DNA of 64,000 nucleotides from Przewalskia tangutica (lineage: Eukaryota; Streptophyta; Magnoliopsida; Solanales; Solanaceae): the NCBI GenBank assembly GCA_029844215.1, contig CM056738.1:40932388-40996387 (forward strand), given 5' to 3'. Below the pieces are notes generated by a model. That model saw nothing but the letters and a program-made list of their open reading frames with translations. It had not been told where the DNA came from and searched no databases. Of this stretch, positions 11,570-21,915 are shown piece by piece. The translations under genes were made by a program, and so were the position numbers. Every line of letters starts with the position of its first letter. Positions within the stretch are counted from its first letter, which is position 1.

Positions 11570-12415
11570 GACCGTGAAAATGAAACCAAACATCGCCGGA
11601 GTTCTCCGCCAATCGCCGGTGGTCAGCTCCGACGAGGCAAAAATCTAACGGGATGTAAGTGGTGATGCAGTGGGGGTCGACGGGATAGGGGTTCGACGGA
11701 AGTTGTGGAGAGGGGATGGTAGATGTATTGTGCGGCTGCTGGGTGTTTAAAGGGGTTGCCAGCTCGAGCTCAGCTCCAAGCGTGGCGGCGACGGAATGTG
11801 AGAGGAATGGCGGCAGTGCTGATGTTGAAGTGAAGAAAAAAATAGGCTGATCCTTTAATGTTGCGGCTGCCCCCCTCCTTGTGGTTCCCCCTATTTTTTT
11901 TAAAGTGGTAGTGTTTATTATATAGGGGTAGAATTAGGTTTAGGGTTTGGGTTTGGTTTGGGGGGGAAATGAAAAGTGGTATTTGAAATTTAAAAATGGG
12001 CGGTTGGGGATTATGGAATGGTGGACTGGACTGATCCGGATTGTGCCTCGGACTGGACTGGTTTGACAAAATGCAAAACAGGTTAATTATTTAAAAGAAA
12101 AATTATTTTAAAAGATGCAAGATTATTATAATGCAAATGCCGATGCAATAATAATAAAATATAATATTTAACAAATGTTTAATGTCTAATTAAAATTAAA
12201 GCGGGATGTCAATTAATTATTTAAAGAGATGCAAATATTATTAAAATAAACGACGGTGTAGTAATAATAGAAACATAATATTAACAAAAACATAATGATT
12301 AATAAAAAAAATAAAAAGATAAAAAATGCAAAAAATGATGATTAGAATGAGGTGTCCTAAAACACATAAAATTGCAACAAATATACGAAAAATAGGTCAA
12401 AATTGACTGTCAACA
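10590..12415 (-). repeat. 3' LTR of element A, outer end lost
   Basis: The minus-strand start at 12415 reads TGTTGACAG after the purine tract. Its sequence follows the 5' LTR at 28384-31103 from about 28690 onward. The last ~300 bases of the LTR are replaced by the palindrome centre. Confidence 0.7.
10831..10865. repeat. (AT)n microsatellite
   Basis: About 16 AT units in the right palindrome arm. The left arm has only a short ATATAC tract at the mirrored place (about 10330-10355), so the run expanded after duplication. Confidence 0.9.
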
Positions 12416-12417
12416 AC

Positions 12418-12432
12418 ATGTCCCTCTTTGTA
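12418..12432 (-). other. Polypurine tract of element A
   Basis: The minus strand reads TACAAAGAGGGACAT immediately before the LTR start at 12415. The same word precedes the 3' LTR of B. Confidence 0.7.
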
Positions 12433-12529
12433 CGGAGATGATGGAAGAGTCTTCGGACAAAGATGTTGACTTGTAGCCAATTTGTCATGTTTTATAAACT
12501 AGAACTCAAAAGTGGGGCTGATGCACACT

Positions 12530-12812
12530 CAAAATTGTCTCAGTGTCGAATTATGATGACACTGGGTCGTTGTGATGCGAAAATAAAAGGCAAAGCTGCC
12601 ACAAATTTAAAAATGTCCCAGTGTTGAATTATGAGGACACTGGGTTGCTGCGATGCTAAAATTATGGCCGAACGAATACCGATTCAAAAATATGTCCCAG
12701 TGTCGAATTATGATGACACTGAGTTGCTGTGATGCTGGAAAATTAAGGCAGGGCGGATGCCGGTTCAAAATTTTGTCCCAGTGTCGAATTATGATGACAC
12801 TGGGTTCTGTGT
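12530..12812. repeat. ~80 bp array, element A
   Basis: Four units at 12536, 12614, 12693 and 12774 with the core TGTCCCAGTGTCGAATTATG. The core holds an inverted repeat (CAGTGTC...GACACTG). The equivalent array in B is at 19370-19560. Confidence 0.85.
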
Positions 12813-12899
12813 TGTGGGATGCTGGAGGAGAGCGGATCAACGTTCGAGGTACAAATTGCTTCAGTTCGCCGAGATAGTTTCACGTTGTGCTCCTGCTCC

Positions 12900-13235
12900 T
12901 GCAGGCTAAAGCTTAAAAATATTAGTGCATAACTGTTAAGACAGAAAAATGATAAAACATGAATATATGAGAAAATGCAATTCTCCGGGTAGAGACGTGG
13001 TCCCTGTGTGATATGTTGGATGCTGCAAATGTCGAGATGTCATCCTCGTACAAACGTGTTGAATGCCGAGATGTTGTCCTTGCACAGACGTGCTGCAACT
13101 GCTCCTGTGAATTGAGGAACATGTTGGCTAAAACTTAAGAAAAGTCAGTGCATAATTGTTAAACGATAAAATATGATAAAGCATGAATATAAGAAATGTG
13201 ATTCTGTGAGTAGGAATATCGTCTTGCGTGGACAT
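12900..13235 (-). repeat. Two copies of a conserved ~100 bp module with a short array between
   Basis: Copies at about 12905-12990 and 13125-13205 share the plus-strand word TTAGTGCATAACTGTTAAG (second copy slightly changed), then ATGATAAA-CATGAATATA. Between them is a short pair of ~55 bp repeats around 13000-13100 (gatgt-gtcct-cac/gtac). The same module occurs three times in B (19680, 20420, 21825), each time at the edge of an array. Confidence 0.75.
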
Positions 13236-13319
13236 TATGTACTGAAATCGTTGCATTGGCTAATGAAATAACGTCGTTTCTGGACGTAATGCAGATAACA
13301 TCGTTTTATGGTCGTATTG

Positions 13320-14120
13320 TGATGAAGATGACATCGGTGCTCAGGCGTGATGCGGATGACGCCGGTGCTCAGACGTTGAATTAAATGATTGTTGCAGATG
13401 ATGTCGGTGCTCAGGCATTGATCACGAATGATTCGGTGCTCGAGCATTGATGCGAATGATGCGGTGCTCGAGCATTGATCACGAATGACGTCGGTGCTCG
13501 GCGTTGACTTAAATAACGCGGTGCTCGAGCGTGATTTAGATAATCTGCGGTCTTGAGCATTGATCTGAATAGCGTCAGTGCTCGGCGTTAAATCTTAACG
13601 GTGCTCGAGCATGATTTAGATGATGTCGGTGCTCGAACATTGATGCGAATGATGTCGATGCTCGAACATTAATCGAATGCAGCCGGTGCTCAGGCGTTGA
13701 CTTAAATAACGTCGGTGCTCAGGCGTGATTTAGATGATGCCGGTGCTAGGCATTGATGCAGATGACGCCGGTGCTCAGGAGTTGACTTAAATAGCGCCGG
13801 TGCTCAGACGTGATTTAGATAATGCCGGTGTTCAGGTATTGATCACGAATGATCTGCGGTGCTCATGCATTGTCACGAATGATGCGGTGCTCGAGCATTG
13901 ATCACGAATAGCCGGTGCTCGGCGTTGACTTAAATAACGCCGGTGCTCAAGCGTGATTTAGATGATCGCGGTGCTCGAGCATTGATCTGAATGATCTGGT
14001 GCTCGAGCATTAATCTGAATGGCTGGTGCTCGAGCGTTGACTTAAATACTTGGTGCTCAGCGTGATTTAAATGATCTGCGATGCTCGGAACGATCACGAA
14101 TGATGTCGGTGCTCAGGCAT
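13320..14120. repeat. ~33 bp minisatellite, about 24 units, element A
   Basis: Units centre on GCCGGTGCTCAGGC followed by ATTGATCACGAATGAT or GTTGACTTAAATAAC. Many units read GGTGCTCGAGC instead of GGTGCTCAGGC, and the word before varies among gccgg, gtcgg, gcgg and ctgcgg. The first units (13260-13330) grade into the 27 bp type further along. Confidence 0.85.
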
Positions 14121-14129
14121 TATGTAATA

Positions 14130-14450
14130 ACATCATTGCATAGACGTTATGTAGATGTCGACGTTGCATATAAGATAGGACATTATTAATAACCGTAATA
14201 GGAGGATGTCGTCATGTGGACGTAATAAGATGAACGTCGTTTGATAGACGTAATAAGAGGACGTCATTGTGTGGACGTAATAAGATGAACGTCGTTGAAT
14301 AGACGTAATAAAGGACGTCATTGGTAGCCGTAATAGGAGGACGTCGTTGTGTGGACGTAATAAGAAAGAACGTCGTTGGATAGACGTAATAGACGTCATT
14401 AATAGTCGTAATAGGAGGACGCCGTTGTGTGGACGTAATAAGATGATTTT
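14130..14450. repeat. ~27 bp minisatellite, element A
   Basis: About eleven units of the form GACGTCGTTGTGTGGACGTAATA. Alternating units differ (gatagacg against gtggacg), so the array looks like a 50-55 bp higher-order repeat. Confidence 0.85.
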
Positions 14451-15286
14451 GATCCGGTGGGCTAGTCCACTATAATGAAATTACTTGATAGACGCGTGCG
14501 ATTGTGGCTTTGCGGGCTGAGCTGCTATGTGAAACTTCCTACAAAATCAAAGATAGATGTAGTAATTAGTGCAGGGATATATAGATATGCAAAACGAATG
14601 AATGAGGATAAGATTGTGGCCCTGTGAGCCGAGCTGCTATGCGAAAATCCCCTTCAACGTTGCCAACTTTCCAGCCCCTGTTATCTGTACTCAAAAGAAA
14701 ATTTGTTAGATTTGAAATGGGCTGCTGATTTATGCGGACTTTGTAGCTTTAACTCTGACCACTCACATGCTTGATCTGTTTGGACTTGTAACCGTTGTCT
14801 GGCTTTAAGTATTTGGCTACGAGAGCGTAGTCGATAATATCCTATTCGGTACTGACTGCCTCTTCTTGCAGTGAAGCTTTTTTAAAGCAGCCCCAGTTTT
14901 GGCATAAGCGGATGTCGAATGGACGAGACCGAATTTGATATGGAATACCGAACTATCCTATCGCGAAGATTGGATGGAGTGTGCTTTGTAACCGGTAGAG
15001 TAAGGGCAAAAGATTTTAGAAAGAGTTGGACTGAGTCTGATGTGGCCACCTACGTATCTCGCCATAAAGATCAAGTAGATACATAGTCTAGGAGCATAGC
15101 CCTGTTGAAGTTAGGTTTGTCGATTAGACTTCGAAATGTGGGACCAAAGCCGACATGGCCGCCCACGTACCCCGCCGAGAGAATCAGGTCACGCGTAGTT
15201 CGCCGGTGACGGAGAATAAGGAGATTCTTAAGAGATGGAAAATTAGGATTTTTCTAAAAGGTGGGACCGAGGCCGAAATGGCCGCC
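14451..15286 (-). other. Non-coding internal sequence of element A
   Basis: No recognisable protein on either strand. Near the end are spaced copies of a block with the words TGGCC-CC-ACGTA-C-CGCC, at about 15045, 15155 and 15275. The last is split by element B and continues at 27357. Confidence 0.6.
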
Positions 15287-15291
15287 TACGT
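15287..15291. other. Target-site duplication TACGT (left of element B)
   Basis: TACGT directly before the LTR end at 15292, matched by TACGT at 27352-27356. The surrounding gccgcc / atcccgcc rejoins to the same block seen at 15045 and 15155. Confidence 0.9.
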
Positions 15292-18200
15292 TGTAACACC
15301 CCATTTTAAACCGAAGTCGAAAACGGGATCCTAGCGAACCCTGCTGAATAAAAGTGTTAGAAAATAAATAATAAAATGTTAAATAGTTAAAAATGCTTAA
15401 AAGGTGCTAGCATATTAAAAGTGCTAAATGTTTAAAAGGGCTAGAAATGCTAAAGGGTTGCTAGAATGCTAAGGGTTCGCGGAGTCGCCACCTAATTAAT
15501 TTGGGTGAATTAGGACACCTAAATGTTTAACTAGTTTAAAGTAAACATTAACTCCATTTTAATGGTCTGCTAAACTTAATGAGATTCTGGGTAAGGGTTC
15601 TTTATTAATCTAGAGGGAAGGGGTTAGGCACCCTCTAAGATCCGCTAACTTGCGGTTGTCCTGTCAGACCTAGTGTAATTATTATGTTCAAAGAATGCAT
15701 GTTTTGAAGGGTATTTAAAATATTTAAAACACTTAAGATGTATTTTTGACTAAGAGAAAATGTAAGATTATGTTTAAAATGTCCTTAGTGGAAAACATGC
15801 GTTCATAAAAATGTTTTAATGACATGAAAAATGTGTGTTTACAAAATCATATGAAAAATACCTATTATGCAAAGACTAAAAAAAAGATTTATTATGCATG
15901 TTAGCAAGAGTTCATAAAAAATAGATTTCTCCTGTTAATAATATATTAGCTACCTGAATATTTATGCCGGTGGAAAATTGTTAGAATCTAATATGATTTA
16001 AGCAAATGTTAAAAATATTAACTTAAAGGAACAAGCCAATTTCTAATGTCGAATTAATTTCTAATGGTGACCCAAAGTTTAAATATTCTAGGCAACTTAC
16101 TGCTAATGTACGAGTGTTAGACAGTTAATTACGAATAAGCGGCGGGATAAGAAATAAAAGGACTCGGCAATTAGCGATGCTATTCGCCGGCGGGTTGGAA
16201 CTCCCCAATGTGGATAGAGAAATGCACATAGATGCAGGTATTCATTTGGAGTAGCTCGTGATGAGTCTCGCCGTGAGACTCTTCGTTTCGCTCCGATGCG
16301 TGCCATGTAAAAATAAGAAAAATAAGGATTAGTAAGAACCCAAATAATAAACAAGTACTAGACATAAGAATTAGCACGTATGATTTATACTTAAAACATG
16401 TATGCATGATTGAATTGCGGGATAGCGAAATAGGCAAGAGGCAAATCCAAGGGAGCCGAACCCAGATGTACATACATATGGGGACGAGTGCCGAGCGTTA
16501 TGCGAGAAAGAAATAAATTCCAAGATCGTAGTAAGAAATTAACAAAGGCAAATCAGAAGCGGGGCGAACCTATGAGAGTGATAACACGATGCTGATAATG
16601 GCAATGATACCAAAGCGATGCAACGGTGACAATAGTGCCAACGAGCGATGTCGCGACACTAATGCTAACCAACTATTTCTATGGCTTATGAGACTTTTCA
16701 GATATGCAGTTTCAGCAATCCAAGTAAGACAATCATGTACATCTTGGCAGGCAATTCAGGTAGTTAAAACAGTTGGGTATGATTAATCAAACCAAGATGT
16801 ATTCTGAAGCTTATTAAGGCACAAAAAAAAACAGAATACAGCACACAGATGTGGCTGGATATATCAGGGACAGCCTGCACATTTCACAGTCAATGAAGGC
16901 ATACTTTTAATCATGGCAACTAACAGTCACACAAAGAAAACGGGCAGGATTAAACAGGTATGACAAAGGTCGTCAGGAGTTTGCATTCAGACGTGAATAT
17001 ATGACTTGATGTGGCTTCAATTAGTGTTAACAAGCATTTTAGAACATATGGCGGGCAGTCAACACACTTTATTTAAGCAAATCAGGCAAGAGACAGGAAG
17101 CATGAAGGGACAAGACATTGGACAAGAAATCATACAAGGAAAGAGACTATGAGATTCAATTTCAGTCTAAAAAAACAGAACATACCAGACACCCGCTAAC
17201 AACAACCCGAACGATTGATCTTTTACTCTGCCTCTTTTACATCCTAACAACGCTAATTTATATAAGTTACAACCCGATGTCGCGTATGTTTAATCCAAAC
17301 ACTGAGGGTACATTCAAGCCTAGAAGGTCACCTGCCTCCGATAAAATCAGCCAGCTACCACTTTGAATCATTTTAAAACACAAGTCGGCTTTCAAGCAGG
17401 TTTTAGACAACTTTCAGTCATCCAAATATGTATATCATGATATTTTCTAGATTATATAACCATTTAGCATCTTGCTACTTGCTTTTAGGATCCATTTGGG
17501 ATAGATCTTAGCGATATTAAAACCCTAAGGCATTATTACCTTTCTGTATAAGATGCGTGAGCTACAATTCCTTTAGCAATGACACAAATCACCTGATGAA
17601 TCGGTATTATCAACCCTATCTACAAACACATTACAATGCGGTATTAGCCAAATCACATTAACAAGCATAGTCGCGTCGCATACTAATATCTTAACTTTAA
17701 TCAATCACATTATCGGACATAGTTGCGAACATTAATAACCGCTAATATTAACTAAACGAGTTCAAGACAAATAAATATACTTAGCAGATGATGGCGGAAT
17801 TGCATTTAAGCATTTTTAACAAAAGTACATGGTCATCACACGGACCAAGCGAGTTCATACAACTTACCAACACATAATTATTCAATACGACACATAATAC
17901 ATCATCGTATCTATATTAATCTCAGTTATGCGAATAAAACTAAACTACTACGTTTAATCAGAAAATGCCTGAAATACCAAATGAACGAAAAGAGTTTGGG
18001 TTTACCTTCTCGAGCGTGACGAGCGGCGTATCAAGTCGTCGAGCCACTCGGAGATTTTGTGCTATGCTCTTGAAGCGGCGGTTGTGGTCGATTCGGGCTA
18101 TTGAGAAGAAAGGTTTGGTTGTGCTTATTTCTTTGGGTTCTGATTTCGTTGGTAAGAGACCTCTACTCATTCTTCTCTGTTTTCTAGTGCTTTTCCTCTA

Positions 18201-19239
18201 TGTAAACTCCGGGATCTTCCCGTCCAGTTCTCTGGATTGCTATATTACTAAACAGGTCTTTTTGTCGACCCCCCTTTCTGACCTATGTTCGACTGCTCCC
18301 TAATAATGCCTATTGCATGTGCTTTTTATAGCCCCCATTTGGATTCCCTACTAGGTAAGTAGTAAGGGCTGAGATTGGACGAGATTTGGTGCTGATTCGA
18401 TCGTGATTTAGGGATTTTATTATGGACGATTCGTATGTGACTTCGATTTGAAGGGATTTGTGGAAGATTCGTTTGGTTATGGAAGGAAGGGCTGGCTAGG
18501 GTGCGTGGGTAAGGGGAAAGCCAGTTCTCGGTAATCATTTGAAGTCTTTGGTGTCTTAGCGATGGGGTGCTTAGGGTTTCGTCTAGGTTTTTGAACGTGG
18601 GGGGGGGAGACGATGATGGGCTGAAAGGAAAATGAAGGCTGCTGGGGCTTCTGCGGGTAATGAAGGGCAGGTGTGGGCCTGCGGGTGCGGGTCGACGGGA
18701 ATTGGGCCTGCGCTGGGCGTGGGTAATGGGTAATTGGGCTGGGTAGAATTAATTAGGGGTTTAATTAAGTGTTAGTTAGTTTAATGTGCTATTTAATTAA
18801 TAGTTTTAGGCTTTTAATTAGTGACAAAGTAATTAATTAATTGTGATTAAATTATCTAATTGTTATAAAATAAATGCGGGTGTGTTATTTAATTAATGCT
18901 TAATGCTCTAGAATGCGGCGCTATAAAAATCTTATTATTGCATTATTGCGAAGTTAAATTAAAATTGAATTGAGTTTAGATTAAATTATTTAAATGCTAA
19001 ATGCGAGTATGATATTTAAGAATCGTTTAAAGCTTTAAATTAATTAATGCGGGCGCGAGACTCTAAGTGCTTAAAACTCTACCTAAGACGCGATGCCATT
19101 ATTAAATTGTTTATTTATGCCGGCATTTATGTTTTATTCGCTGCATTTTATTATCAAAAAATCATAAAAATTATTTTACAAAATTAGTCTAATTTTATGG
19201 TTAATGGCTGGACGGGAGGGTCAAAATTGGGTGTCAACA
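15292..19239 (-). repeat. 3' LTR of element B
   Basis: The minus strand starts TGTTGACACCCAATTTTGAC at 19239 and ends GGGGTGTTACA at 15292. It aligns end to end with 23378-27351. Differences cluster at CAG/CTG/CCG words, for example gggcagtcaac here (17050) against gggcgatcaac there. The short open frames at 16103-16473 and 17965-18303 have no family resemblance. Confidence 0.9.
18321..18330 (-). promoter_or_regulatory. LTR TATA box, element B 3' LTR
   Basis: TATAAAAAGC on the minus strand, about 910 bases from the LTR start. The same word is at 26425-26434 in the other LTR. Confidence 0.55.
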
Positions 19240-19240
19240 A

Positions 19241-19256
19241 CTGTCCCTCTTTGTAT
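19241..19256 (-). other. Polypurine tract of element B
   Basis: The minus strand reads ATACAAAGAGGGACAG one base before the 3' LTR. It confirms the minus orientation. Confidence 0.7.
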
Positions 19257-19369
19257 GGAGATGATGGAAGAATCTTCGGACAAAGACGTTGACTCATAGC
19301 CAATTTTGTCTCGATCTTCAGAATTGCAAAAATGTTGGGCAAATAGACAAGGCTGATGCAAAATTTAAA

Positions 19370-19560
19370 ATTGTCCCAGTGTCGAGTTATGACGACACTG
19401 GGCTACCATGGTCAAAATACCAAGGCGGGATAACGCGGACTCAAAATTTGTCGATGTCGAGTTATGGCGACCTTTGGGCTATAATGTAAAAATAAAAATA
19501 AAAATCGGCTTGAACACAGGGTGTCTTGCTATCGACTTATGGTCTTTGGGTTTTATGGTG
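19370..19560. repeat. ~80 bp array, element B
   Basis: Two clear units and one degraded unit of the repeat also found at 12530-12812. The first keeps TGTCCCAGTGTCGAGTTATG; the second reads TGTCGATGTCGAGTTATG, with CCCAGTG replaced by CGATG. Confidence 0.75.
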
Positions 19561-19679
19561 ATGTGGGCGAGTGGACCACGCTGAGGCGCTTACGCCATTC
19601 ATTGGGAAGGTTGGCCAACAAATTGCCGGTTATTTGTAAGAAAATCCACGTTATGCTCCATCTTGTGCAGTTTCCTGTA

Positions 19680-19745
19680 GATTGAAGCTAAGATAGAAGC
19701 ATTAGTGCATAACTGTCAAAACAAAATAGTGTAAGAATGTAACTT
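19680..19745 (-). repeat. Conserved module, first copy in element B
   Basis: Shares ATTAGTGCATAACTGTCAA with the modules at 12905 and 20420. It sits at the edge of the 46 bp array. Confidence 0.7.
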
Positions 19746-19785
19746 TTGTGTTGTGGTCGTAGTCAAATCGTATATGAAATGATGC

Positions 19786-20160
19786 AGATGACGCCTTGTA
19801 TGAGCGTTATCGTCTTGTATGGACGAAATGCAAATGTCGTCTTGTATGGGCGGAATCATCTTGTATGGACGAAATGCAAATGACGCCTTGTATGGGCGTT
19901 CTCGTCTTGTATGGACGAGATGCATATGACGCCTTGTATGGGCGTTCTCGTCTTGTATGGACGGGATGCACTTGACGCCTTGTATGGGCGTTCTCGTCTT
20001 GTATGGACGAGATGCATATGACGCCTTGTATGGGTGTTCTCGTCTTGTATGGACGGGATGCATATGACGCCTTGTGTGGGCGTTCTCGTCTTGTATGGAC
20101 GAAATGCATAAAACGCCTTGTATGGGCGTTCTCGTCTTGTATGGACGAAATGCAAATGAT
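19786..20160. repeat. 46 bp minisatellite, about 8 units, element B
   Basis: Each unit is a pair: GACGCCTTGTATGGGCGTT and CTCGTCTTGTATGGACGAGA, then TGCATAT. Spacing is 46 bases (for example 19928 and 19974). Because 46 is not a multiple of three and no stops occur, all three minus frames stay open for about 100 codons. These are by-products of the repeat, not genes. Confidence 0.9.
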
Positions 20161-20414
20161 GTCTCCTAAGGTTTAGATAAAAATTATTCTATATGTGGAG
20201 TTGTGTCGCAATTCATGCGTAATCAAAACCAGATGAAATAATTAAAGTGTAAATGATGTAGCCTGTGGTTTTTTGCAAGATGTATTTGATGTAGACTTGT
20301 TGCAGTGAGCGAATCTGTTGTGTTGCTATTGGCGTCGTTTTCGGACTTGGCGTCGTTTCGGACTTGTTGTCGTTTTTGGACTTGTTGTGTTGATGACGTC
20401 GTTGTGTTGCTGCT

Positions 20415-20530
20415 GCCCCTGTAGACTAAAGCTCAAGAAGGAGTTAGTGCATAACTGCTAAGACAGAATAATAATAAAGCATGAAATGAGAAAAATGCAG
20501 TTTTGAGAACAGAAAAAATCGTCCCTGCGT
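20415..20530 (-). repeat. Conserved module, second copy in element B
   Basis: Holds GTTAGTGCATAACTGCTAAG, then AATAATAAAGCATGAAATGA, as in the module at 12905. It separates the 46 bp and 18 bp arrays. Confidence 0.75.
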
Positions 20531-20544
20531 AGATGTGATATGTT

Positions 20545-21050
20545 GATGATGGCGTCGTTGGCGTCGTTTTCGGACTTGGCGTCGTTTTCGGACTTGTCGT
20601 CGTTTTCGGACTTAGCGTCGTTTTCGGACGTGGCGTCGTTTTCGGACTTAGCGTCGTTTTCGGACTTAGCGTCGTTTTCGGACGTGGCGTCGTTTTCGGA
20701 CTTAGCGTCGTTTTCGGACGTGGCGTCGTTTTGGGCCGAGTCGTTTCGGACTTCGAGTCGTTTTGGACTCGGCGTCGTTTTGGGCGTGGTGTCGCTTTGG
20801 ACTTAGCGTCGTTTTGGACGTGGCGTCGTTTTGGACGTAAGTCGTTTCGGACTGAGTCGTTTTGAACTTCGGCGTCGTTTTTGGGCGTGGTATGCCGTTT
20901 TTGGGCGTGGCGTCGTTTCGGGCCGAGTCGTTTGGACTGAGTCGTTTTGGACTCGGCGTCGTTTTTGGGCGTGGTGTCGTTTGGACTTGGTGTCGTTTTG
21001 GACTTGGTGTCGTTTCGGACTTGGCGTCGTTTTGAGGCGAAATCACGGAT
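20545..21050. repeat. 18 bp minisatellite, about 28 units, element B
   Basis: Units of GGCGTCGTTTTCGGACTT, nearly perfect from 20560 to 20720 and then more divergent (gtcgttttggactc, gtcgtttttgggcgtg). The word CGTCGTT...GGAC is shared with the 27, 33 and 46 bp units. Confidence 0.9.
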
Positions 21051-21242
21051 GTTAAATCGTTGTATGGACGAAATGTGGATGTTCGTCGTTGTATGGGACG
21101 AAATCACGGATGTTAAATCGTTGTATGGACGAAATGTAGATGTTAAATGTCGTTGTATGGACGAAATGTAGATGTTAAATGTCGTTGTATGGGACGAAAT
21201 GTAGATGTTCGTCGTTGTATGGACGAAATGTAGATGTTGTTT
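21050..21242. repeat. ~33 bp minisatellite, about 6 units, element B
   Basis: Units of GTCGTTGTATGGACGAAATG followed by tagatgttaaat. This resembles the 27 bp units of element A at 14130-14450. Confidence 0.85.
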
Positions 21243-21821
21243 TGGAATGTTATTGTCCTCGCCGTTCTGTTGACTGCAACATTCACTCAAAGAAAAATTG
21301 TGAGTTCGGGAGGGTGGCCGATTTGTGTTGGCTCTTGATATTTTCACGCGTTGTCTCGTCTGGACCATGTAACCGCATGCGATTTGAGTCTCGGTCGAAA
21401 ACATTTGTTGAAAATATTCTATCTTGAGAAAATACTAGTAGGAAATTATGTCGATTTTGAATAGCGACATGTTATGAAACAGGCGAGCATCCTTATCTCA
21501 AATCGGCGATATTCTCTCATACTCTCGGTGCTCAGCCGTCGAGCTTTCTTTTAAAATTTTGTCGGTTTGGGACATGGAACCTTCAGCGTAAATTGACCAT
21601 GTCCATTGATGTCATTTGTAGTAAAGTCCTTAAAATTGTCGGTTTATGTCGATCTTTCAAGCGTATGGGATCATATTTGTCAATGTCCTTCGTGGCGAAG
21701 TCTTAAAAATTGTCCCAGATTTTGGTAATGGCCGAAGTCGGATATATATCGTCGCTGGACATAATCTTGATAACGTCGTTATGCGGGCGTCTTCTTCTTT
21801 GTTCTGTAGAATAAATGCTCG

Positions 21822-21915
21822 CAAGCTAAGCTTGAAAGCGTTAGTGTATACCGTTTAAACAAAATGATAAATATATATGAGAAGTGCAATTTTATGGGTA
21901 GAGATGTCGTCACGA
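21822..21915 (-). repeat. Conserved module, third copy in element B
   Basis: Shares GCGTTAGTGTATACCGTTTA, then AATGATAAATATATATGAGA and GGGTAGAGATGTCGTC, with the module at 12905. The following ~50 bases resemble the short repeats at 13000-13100. Confidence 0.65.

Larger units (their letters stand above)
20433..21404 (-). other. 323-codon open frame of repetitive composition
   Basis: The longest open frame in the window, on the sense strand of element B. Residues 1-60 show no domain. The middle is simple sequence rich in Thr, Pro, Lys and Ser (repeats of SPKTTP/RPKTTL) translated from the 18 bp array, preceded by HTTTN-ISS repeats from the ~33 bp array. The last ~40 residues are hydrophobic and come from the module. 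It matches no protein I know. I think it is a stop-free by-product, but a translated product cannot be excluded. Confidence 0.3.

Noticed and set aside
13320..14450. Possible CRISPR array (regular ~30 bp repeats)
   Set aside because: Units are directly adjacent without unique spacers, and the context is a plant retrotransposon.
16103..18303. Host gene exons in the B LTRs (open frames at 16180, 17965 and their copies at 24210, 26086)
   Set aside because: Present in both LTRs, with no conserved domain and no consistent frame between copies.
19716..20155. Three overlapping minus frames repeating HTRRERPYKAS, RPYKTRTPIQG and SIQDENAH, reminiscent of a repeat protein
   Set aside because: A 46 bp stop-free unit opens all three frames in rotation; typical of a minisatellite, not a gene.
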